Assembly: GCA_023055505.1 (NCBI GenBank)
Contig: JALIRH010000027.1
Coordinates: forward strand, 198,501 to 262,500
Source: Callipepla californica brunnescens
Lineage: Eukaryota; Chordata; Aves; Galliformes; Odontophoridae
Length of the DNA stretch: 64,000 bases
Direction of reading: 5' to 3'
Positions 54,901-64,000 of this stretch are shown piece by piece; the stretch's first letter is position 1, and every line of letters begins with the position of its first letter. The translations under genes and the position numbers were made by a program. Under the pieces are notes generated by a model. The model worked only from the letters and a program-made list of their open reading frames with translations, had not been told where the DNA came from and did no database searches.

Positions 54901-57900
54901 AAAATCAAAGGTAGATCTAGGATCATAACAACAACCTCCTTTGAGATGGGAGGAAAAAAAACCAATGTATTTAAGGCCCTTCGCGTAAAGGGTACCAGCA
55001 GAGAATTTGTCATCATACATGGACTAATCATGAGAATTAATTTTGCTTGAGTTTTTCCTCTGTGCACATTGCTTCATGTTTCTTCTGGTCTGTGGTGCTG
55101 AATTGCAGGTTTGACAGCAGAATAGTGCAGAACTGATGGACAGGGGTTGCACCCCTCTGTACAGAGGATTACGGATACATCTGCACTGCATGGTCAGAGG
55201 GAGAACAGTAGTCCAGCTACCTGAAAGTTAGCTTGGAGATGGCTACGGGAGAAAATGCTAATGACTTCATGGAATTCAGCATTGTTTGCAAAACTTATAT
55301 GAGACTTTGGATGAATTCTTAGCTTATACTTATTTCCGTATATCAAGGATATGATGCCTTGGTGTTCAGGCTAGGTACTCTGAAGGTGTTGATTAACAAG
55401 ATGTGTGGCAAAGGATATTTCCCTTCTCCCCTCTTGTCTCTGTGCTCTTCGTTCAGTACTGGTGGGAAAGGTGCTAACCAGAGAGATGAAGCTGAGAATC
55501 CTGGATTTAGTATCTAGGTACAAAAGAGAGCAAAGGGATACTTCTGTTCTTCTTCTGAACACTATTATTTATGAACTAGAAATTGAACTTTTGTGTAATA
55601 ACCCATTTTACTGGGGCACTGGTGACAGTGAGCACTAGGTTTCAGTGCTTTATTTCTTCCTGGCTTTATTTAACTATTTGTGAGGAAAGCTGCCTTCAGT
55701 CTATGCCATTGCCAGTTGTCTCTAAACATTCAAAATGCAAATGAGTATTAAGTTGTGCGCCTTCTGTATTTCTGCACTGATTGGCAAACTGATACGACAG
55801 TAGTTTGATGTACAGGATCTTATCTGCCTCTTCATCCTGCAGCAGTTCTCACTCTTTCATTTCCTCTGCTGGCTCTGCAGCGTCAGTTAACTGACGTTCT
55901 CTCCCAAGCTGGGCTAGCATCACTGACTAGAGTGTATGCAAGGAAATAAAAACGTGTTACAGAGCCTTCAGGTTTTTGGAGAAAAGATAGGGAAATCATT
56001 CCTGTGGCTTTTTTCATTACTTACAGCATGGGGAACACTGTATAAATTTATTCCTTTCCCATATTCGTATCTTTTTAGATAAACATCTCAGTCGTGTCAA
56101 GCTGCATTTTATTGGTCACATTCTGGGCTCATACTCCGCTGAATGTTTAAACGCTGATCCTGAGGGATACATCCCTTCAAATTGAAGTCCTCTTGTGGCA
56201 CCTCACAAGAGTAGGTGTTCGAGTGGAACAGAAAAATGGTTATGAAGCAGGCTGTATGTGTTCGAGCCTGAGCTTATTCCTCTGTCTTATATGCCTGATT
56301 GGTGCTACCATCTGACAACTTGAGTGGCAATTATTTTAACAAACTTTAAAATGTATCTTTTCATGGTACTTGTGCTAAACACATAGGATTGTACAGCTAA
56401 GCTGTAATAAAATAAAATGTGAACTGACAGTCTCCAAAACTGTTCATGATAATTATTTTTAGGATATTTATTATATTCCTGCAACCCAGATGCTGCTCTA
56501 CAATACTAACTGATTAGTTACTAGACGAATCTGAAATTTGCATTTTGAATTCCTGAGCTCATCATTTTCCTCAGCTTGTATTTCTCTTTGTACTGTGTTT
56601 TTCTTTATCTATTAAATAAAAGCCTGTTTTAAAAATGTCTTTAAGAACCTAAGAGGCTTTTTTCCTCTTAAGAGGAAAATAAGGAATTGCTCATTTGTAT
56701 TTCTGTACCTGATCTTGAACTTTTTTGTTTCCAGTTGTTTGTGGTTGTTAAAGCAAAAAGGCAGTCCTGTTATTGAAGATGCATCAAACTAGTTGTCCCT
56801 CCATCCCATGGGGGCAGGTGAGGATAGTGATTGGAATTAGGTGAAAGATAACACAGCTTATTGTCTAAATTGCCAGTCTCTGTAGAGTAATCAACTTGCA
56901 ATTGTGATGTTCAAACACTGATGACTGTTAGAAACAAAACATAGAGAGTAAATGTTTAATGGAGTAGTAGATTTATTCTGTTTGCTCCTTCTCAGTTTAG
57001 TTTCTTTACAGGCACTCGTGTCAACATGCACACTTGTCATGTTGGCTCCTCTGCACCTGGACCTCATGCAGAGAGCAGAAAGAATTTCTTTCAGTTCACC
57101 TAAGCTGCAATTACATTATTACTCTCCAAAACCTCTGATTTAAATACTTACTCTCTGGAATTTATAGTTTCTGCATTGAGCCAACCTACTTCTTGCTCTG
57201 ACTTGTATTAAAGCTCTGCAGGTTTACACGTGGAAAAAAAAAATGGTGCTGCATTTATGTAATATTGCTTCCCTTGGGAGGAAAGGGGGGAATTCTTCAT
57301 GAGTTATGTATGAGCCAGCAGGTTCCACCAAGTATAGCAGCTCTGCTAGTGCAGAAGACTTGTGGTCTAAGCTAGTCCGCCGTCTAGTTAGTGAAAAATT
57401 GGCACTAAATTAAAAAACAAAAAGTAAACCTTGCTGATTTTGAATAGATTTTTCCATTCTAAACCTTTGTGTGCAGTCAGTTGGAGTATTGTAGTCTTCT
57501 GTTATCTTCACATCAGTGTAACTATGAAACTGTTCTTTACTATTTGGTCTGGTTCTCAGATTCTGCTGCTAATAGTAAATTATAGTCTGCTTAGAAAATT
57601 GTGCTCAGATTCCAGGTTAGGGAAGGATTTCAGTCTATAGAAGCATGCACCTCTCTCTGGTTCTTTTGGAAGATCTGCCAGTTTGTCTTAAGGGTTTTTT
57701 CTGAACTTCTGTGTAGTTTAGATCTTGTGTTCTGATCTTTAATACCACTTGAGGGTGTAACTAATGAGGGAAACTTGCAAGTAAATTGGATTAAAAGTAA
57801 AAAAAACAAGCAATGAAATTTGGATCTGCAGTTGCAGGGGAAGGAGAAAAAACAAATTCCAGGAGAAAGGTGTATTCAAGACAAATACACTGAACACTTC

Positions 57901-58296
57901 AAAAGCTGAAATTTAGGATTCAAAATGTTTTTCCTGACCTTGCCATCAAATTAAACTTCAAGTTCGTCAGATGAATATCAGCTTGGCAAACATACCTTAT
58001 AGTCAGCTTAGTTGGATAGCTGTATGGCCATGAATGCATGTATGACTGCATACTAGCAATATCTCTGCAAACCATCTGAGACCAACTGAGATCTGTCATG
58101 GTGCAAGATACGGATGCATTTAGTATCTTTAGGTGAGACCTGATGCTAATTTTTAGGTACATCAGCAAGACAGATTTCACATATTGGAGTCCTGGGAACC
58201 CTTTAGGTGAAAGTGTCTGCACTGCATTTTTGGAGAACTGGAAGATTTTAAAGGCATCCACATTAACAAATAGTTTAAAAAATCCATTTTATTGTG

Positions 58297-58530
58297 TAGA
58301 TTCATAGATTCATAGATTCATAGATACATTAGGTTGGAAAGGACCTACAAGATCATCTAGTCCAACCTTCCTCACACCACCATCCCTACCCACCAAGCTA
58401 CTAAATCAAATCCCTCAGCACCTCATCTAAACACTTCTTGAACAGTGCTAGGGACGGTGCCTCAACCACCTCCCTAGGCAGGCCATTCCAGTGCCGGACC
58501 ACTCTCTCAGAGAAAAAATTTTTCCTCAGG
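58297..58530 (-). repeat. CR1 LINE 3'-end fragment
   Basis: Starts with three copies of the ATTCATAG octamer, then TAGGTTGGAAAGGACCTACA, and continues to CATTCCAGTGCCGGACCACT. Well preserved, same tail type as the copy at 44119. Confidence 0.92.
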
Positions 58531-58642
58531 AATGACTGACTCCTGTTATGTGGGGGAGTTTCTTGTGGTAAGCACATTGATCTGCTGATCAGGATCTCCC
58601 AGTAGCAGGGAGTTCTAGCACCTTAGCTTTTACTGAGAAACA

Positions 58643-58730
58643 GTCACAGAATCACAGAATTGTAGGGGTTGGAAGGGACCTTTAGTGATCATCTAGTCCA
58701 GCCCCTCCCACCAAAGCAGCTCCCTAGAGC
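58643..58730 (-). repeat. CR1 LINE 3'-end fragment
   Basis: CACAGAATCACAGAATTGTA followed by GGGGTTGGAAGGGACC. A short reverse CR1 tail about 110 bases from the previous copy, with the other tail type. Confidence 0.88.
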
Positions 58731-61078
58731 GGATTGCACAATGGAGATCCTGTGCTACCATAATGAACTCGGGAGCTTAAAATTAACCTGTGGTCAAATA
58801 ACATACCCTAGGGTGTCAATGACTTGTATTATGATATCCCTTCCACGTTATTGCAACAGAGCCATAATGAGTTCTATTCTTGTTTTTAATTTGTTCTTGA
58901 CCTAGAAGTGTTCTCCTAATTTGAGATGCTAATTAGGAGATGCTTTTACTTATCTCTGATCTTTTCTGTGAAGAACTTGGTGCCTCAGCTGTCTTAGGAT
59001 TCTGGAGCAAGGTGCTTGCTACTTTTGGTGTGTAGTATCTGCATTATTCAAGGACAGTCTTTGATTTTTTTTTATTTTTTTATTTTTTTGCTCATAACCC
59101 GGGAAAGTAGAAATAGGCTCTCCTTGTAGAACTCTGTTTTGTTGTTTTTTTTAATAGTATGATATTTTTAATGATGGGAGGGGGATGTGCCTGAACTTAA
59201 CAGTTCTGTTTCTCTGTTTATCTGAGATATCACAGTTCATAGTTCTTTAAAAAAAAAAAAAAATCAGTTCCTATATTAGTGCACTGTTGTTACCTCTTAA
59301 TCCCAAGTGACTTTGGACAAGTGTATTTCCCAAGCCATGCAGTAGTGAAATAGATGACTACTGTGGGCTCAGTCCTTTAAGAAATATAAAGTTTTCTTAT
59401 ATTTAATTTTTTTATTTGCATTGTATGGAGCAAATCATACATTAATTAATGCTATTTTGTTACCCTTGAACTGAAAGAGGAACTTCATAGCATAAGGGGA
59501 AATTTTTGAAGGCATCATTTCAACACGCTAATGTTCTTTTTTTTTCTTTTTTTTTTTTTATGCTCCTTCCCTGGTGTATAACTCAGAATGCTGCTTTCAG
59601 TAACCACGCACAGCTGTGGCATTGGCCCTTTTCTAAGGTAGAACCCAAGTTAAACTTGGTTTGGACTTCTTAGGCCTTCTACTTGCCTGGATTAAGTCAG
59701 AGTAGAAACGTGGTTTTAATGCTGAAATGAGCATATATTGTGGACCATTAAGCAACTCTGGCATAGGTGTGATCCTTACTGCGTGGCTGGTCAGGCTGCT
59801 TCCTTCAGAGGAGGAGTGTCTGGTGTTTCTGCATTTTGCTGCTCATAAGGCTTCTGGCATTCAACATTTTCTTCATTTTGGGGATAGGTGTAGGCCAGTC
59901 ACAAGGGTTGCTTTAAAGGAGCAATCCTCATTATTTGTCGTTATTTCCTTGTTAATGGTCCAGGTATCTGTCTTTCTAACTCTTCTGTTATTTTTTCAGT
60001 CTAGTGAGGAATGCACATTTCTACAGCTTTGGAGTGGGATGTGTTGGTTTTTTTCAAAATGCTGAACTTTCTTGTTGTGCCAGAAGTAGTTGAGCTTCTT
60101 TTGGTTAAATTGAGGCCATTGTAATTCTGAATTTTGTTATTCCAACTCAGCGAGAATAGAACTGGGAATGTTTCATTTGGTTGTACAATTGGTTTTCCAG
60201 AAATTGAGCTATAATTTAGTGATGAGTTTGGAGAAGAAAGAAAAATGAATTAGTCTAGAGTAAATCAACACTTTCAGACCCAGGATAAATTTAAATGTAA
60301 TTGAAAGATTTCTGGGATGTAATAGCTCTTTATTCCGTTCCAGTCTGAAAGCAAGCATACATCTGAAAATGTATTGTAAATTAAAGATCAACATGAGATG
60401 TTAGTACACCCAACTTACTGTCAGTTGTTACAGAATATTATGCATTTATTGTATGGAGGTTTATGTGTGTGAAGGACATGAATCACTTTGAAAGTACTGA
60501 AGGAGCTTTGTGCTGAAAAGGATACTGGAATTGGCAGCTATGTGAATGCTGAGAATTGTTGTGGATCAGTTTATTGTGTATTCTCAATCATTTTATTAGA
60601 AAGACTTACTGTATTAAGAACTGATGCACAGCTGGTATGCCTCATTGTCCAATAGCTAAGAAAACATGGAAGTGAAGGGCTTATATCTCAAACAAGTTAG
60701 TTTAGGCACTTTGGTGATTCACAGAGACAACTGAGCGTAACCAGTTGGGACTGTTCGTTTTTATTGCCTTCTAAAATTGTTATACCAGTTTTTCCAACAT
60801 TTTTCAGAACAACCTAGTACATAGAATTGTGATCAGATTTATTTTCACAGAAGCTCGAATAAACAGTGTACCCAGTAGTTTTGGTTAGTGAGAGTTTTTC
60901 AGTGATAATATTATCATATTATCTTAGCAGAATCTTACCAGATGGAAATAACCAAGGTTGGATGAAAGCTCTTCAGTCTATCAGAACAGCCTGCAGTCTT
61001 GAATTGTTAGTGACAATGAGCTGTTTGAGCTGGCCTTAAACTTCAGTTTGTTAGTGCTACACCAGCATAACCCTATTG

Positions 61079-61128
61079 TTGTTGGGTTTTGTTGTTGTTG
61101 TTGTTGTTTTGTTTTAACAAACAAAACA
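61079..61128 (+). repeat. GTT microsatellite with adjacent inverted repeat
   Basis: Several GTT units are followed by GTTTTGTTTTAACAAACAAAAC, which is close to self-complementary and can form a small AT hairpin. Located in a GRB2 intron. Confidence 0.7.
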
Positions 61129-62597
61129 GTCAGAAAACAGATGAGAACTATGCCTGCTCGTTGTAATACAGACGCACAGTGTACACATTTTGGCTTTTAA
61201 AAATATTTCTCCATTACTTGGCTGTATTTATTCTACTCTTTTACTCCTTTATTCAGTGTTGTATGCAGGTGTCAATATCACTGGTGATAGCATAATGTTG
61301 TACAATAAAACCACCTCATTTCTTCTTGATTCTGTTTTATGAGATTGGAGATGCTCTGTGAAATGTTTCAATTGAGTTTAATGTTCTAGAGCTGATGTAA
61401 GCTCCCTTTATCTTGCTTAATTTGATACATTGTACTTTTTGATGCATTGTGATGCTTGTGCTCTCATGAAGGTTTGCAAGATCTGTGTACTTACATTACA
61501 CAATTATAACAGGAGCGAGTCAGATGGTATTCAGCATTGTACTCCGAAACTATTTGCAAGTGTCTTCCTCTTGCGTGTGCATGTCCCCTTAGAGAGGAAG
61601 TCTGAGCAGGTTTGCAGGGACTGGACAACAGGAAAAGTTCTCCTCTCTTGCATGTTATGGCTCTCTGAAGATCAGCCAGACCAAAGTACCTGTGCATTTC
61701 CTCTCCACTTAAAAGATATTGGTAAACATAACTCAGTAAAAACAGATTCTGATGTGAAAATCAAAAATATGCTGGGTGAAAGTTGTCACTCAGCAGCTGA
61801 TGGATCTCTTCTCTGATGGATATAATTGGTAAATTAGTTATCTTCTAGATGCCCCAAATATGTTTTTATATGTTGTAAAACTGAGTTCTTGTGTCCTGCT
61901 AAGACAAAATGTGGCTTCTGTGCACTGAAATTGTCTTGGTTTGTATGGGGAAAGCTTTATCCTTCATTAATTTGTTGTCCTGTTTTTCAATCAATTTATA
62001 ATTGAATTTATAATCCATTTCTGAAGGTGTCTCATTTTAAGCAAGGTTATTTTTTTTTTTTTTTAACTGCAGTTTGATTAAGATTCTGATAGAAAGCAAG
62101 AAATCAGCCCTTGCCAGTTCAGGCTGCAGTTCTCTATTGTCAGTATTGCTGTTCCTTTTATTTCTGTGAGATTGTCTGAGCAGCCCAGTGGAACTGATGT
62201 GAATTGAGTCTTTCTAGTCAGGGGAACATCCCCAGGTGAGGTGGGTTTTAAGTGATCTTCCTGTCTTCCTCACAAAGGAGAGTTAAATTGAACATACAGA
62301 TTGCACACACAAGATTTTGGTGAGGTAGCAAGTCATGCAGAAGTACAAGTGGAGTTTAGGCAATAGAAAGAGTTTTGTGTGAATACCAAGCTATTAGTTG
62401 TGGTCGTGTCTGTTTTACGAAACTGTGAGGGCTGCAATAGTTTGAACAGGCTTCTTGTGGTCTGACTTAAGGAATACTGTAATATTATTTGCTGAAAGCA
62501 GATACATGCAAAACACTTGTCTTCTAGGAGTTATGAAAGTAATTAATCTAAACTGGAAGATGAACCTGCTTGGTAAAAGATGGGATCTTGTGGTGCC

Positions 62598-62620
62598 TTT
62601 TTTTTTTTTTTTTTTTTTTT
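62598..62620 (+). repeat. T23 homopolymer
   Basis: Uninterrupted T run in the GRB2 intron. Nothing else recognisable is around it. Confidence 0.85.
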
Positions 62621-63019
62621 ATAGCTTACTCTACTGCTGAATTTCACATCGAGTCTCAAAGGTCTGATGTTGCAGGCTTTGCTTTAGAGCGAGGAGAGGG
62701 AGCCTGAGGCTTTTGCTGACCTATACAGTTGAGCTCGCTTTTCCTAGAAATAAGTTGGTACCAGTTTGCTGGGTGTTTCCATCTGTCTCATAACCACCAC
62801 TCTGAATGTTACTCCTTGGGTGATTTCTTACTTACTTCTGTTTTCCTTAAGTGTTGTTTAATTTCAAGGCATCTTCCTGACCTTGTGTAGTGCTAAAATA
62901 CTACGCACTTCCCCCGTGCACATTTCCCTATTGCCAATTCTTGGCCATGTTTCAGAGATACCTGGACTGTGGCCACTGTAACGACTGTCAGCTCTCTCGT
63001 ACATCTGAGTCTGTTTAAT

Positions 63020-63110
63020 AGAGTCATGGAATCACCAAAGTTGGAAAAGACCTACAAAGATGATCCAGTCCAACTGTATTCCATGCTTCTCCATCCCTGT
63101 TCATATCCTA
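63020..63110 (-). repeat. CR1 LINE 3'-end fragment
   Basis: AGAGTCATGGAATCACCAAA, GTTGGAAAAGACCTACAAAG and ATCCAGTCCAACTGTATTCC form a diverged CR1 tail in a GRB2 intron. Confidence 0.82.
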
Positions 63111-64000
63111 CAAAAGAGAGGAGTTGATCAAGCGTGGAGTGATGCCTCAATTAATACATTTAAATTACATGTATTAATTAATAAATCATATTTGTTAATA
63201 TATTAAAATTGTCCCTTCCCTGTAACTGCTTTGTGTTTGCAGATGCAAATTGCTATCCTAACAGAGTTTATCTGCCTTACAATAAAAATTAGTCACCAGT
63301 CTCTTGTCATTTGCAGTATCTGATTTTCAAATGGTCGTCTCTTTACTAGCTGTGTTTTATAATTATAAACATCTAGAATTGGAATTGGCTAGATTCTCAG
63401 TAAATTAGTCTTCAAAATAGTCTTTAATGTTCTGCAACATGTTAAAATTAATTGACTTCTTTAATGTAGAGTGGATTTGGAGGTGCTTGTTTCTGCCTTC
63501 CGATATGTTATATTAAAATTGTTAAATAGGTACAAATGTAGCAGAATATTGACTTCTGCTGTGGTGAACCTTGAGAAGTTCCCAATTCTAGGTGATTGGC
63601 CTCCTGTTATCTCTGCTTTCACGTTTTTTCCGTCTGTCTCACAGTGAAGAGATTAGGGTTGATCCTGGCTATTTGTGTGAGGCAGCTTACAGTGATCTTA
63701 TTATTCTCATGTCATTGCATTTAGTCTCTAGATTTGAGGTCCTGATTTTAACTCTTTCTTTGACAGCTGCCGAAAAATTAGTGAATAGGTAGTTGAGATG
63801 TGTTCTGTAAACTTCAGTTCAAATTTCTGTGTTGTCCTGAAATAATCAAACTTCACTGGCCAAAACAGTCAGCCTTTGCAGCTGGTTCTGAACTGGGTAG
63901 TGGTGACATTTAGGGCAGTTGTCTCAAGGTAGTGGAGCAAGGGCTTTTCCTTCTGTACTTTCAAATGCAAATTACCAGATAGCTCTAGGGACTGGCGGAA

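Overview
The window is vertebrate nuclear DNA, almost certainly from a bird. It carries several CR1 LINE 3' ends (the repeated ATTCTATG-type tail beside a TTGGAAGGGACCT-type core), has no mammalian SINEs, and holds two clearly recognisable conserved genes. In human 17q25.1 the order and orientation are CASKIN2 - TMEM94 - GRB2 with TMEM94 and GRB2 divergent. The same layout is seen here and matches the block on chicken chromosome 18. A galliform such as chicken is the best guess; the species cannot be proved from this sequence.

Layout. (1) 1 to about 2310, + strand: AT-rich non-coding sequence with 3'UTR character, probably the end of CASKIN2 (placed by synteny only). (2) About 3020-39400, - strand: a complete TMEM94 gene (KIAA0195, also called ERMA). 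I traced a non-coding CpG-island exon, the start-codon exon at 37257-37380 and 30 further coding exons down to the stop at 5289-5291. The 31 coding segments add up to 4080 nt, all splice phases agree, and the product is 1359 aa; human TMEM94 is 1356 aa as I recall it. It is a ten-helix ER membrane protein with the P-type ATPase fold and degenerate catalytic motifs. (3) 39.3-44.1 kb: spacer between the two divergent promoters. It contains candidate + strand exons that belong to neither gene. (4) 44.2 kb to the end, + strand: the 5' part of GRB2, with a CpG-island promoter and probable non-coding exon 1 near 44.3-44.5 kb. The first coding exon is at 49288-49529 and encodes residues 1-26 of the N-terminal SH3 domain. 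The rest of the window is its large intron.

The two main genes share no pathway. TMEM94 acts in ER membrane ion (Mg2+) handling; GRB2 is the cytosolic SH2/SH3 adaptor that links receptor tyrosine kinases to SOS/Ras. Their grouping is an old syntenic arrangement rather than a functional cluster. I found no tRNA, rRNA, CRISPR array or prokaryotic-type system. The items most worth following up are a possible spliced + strand transcript between the divergent promoters, an unannotated-looking in-frame exon in the 5' part of TMEM94, and an overlapping spliced uORF on the TMEM94 mRNA.
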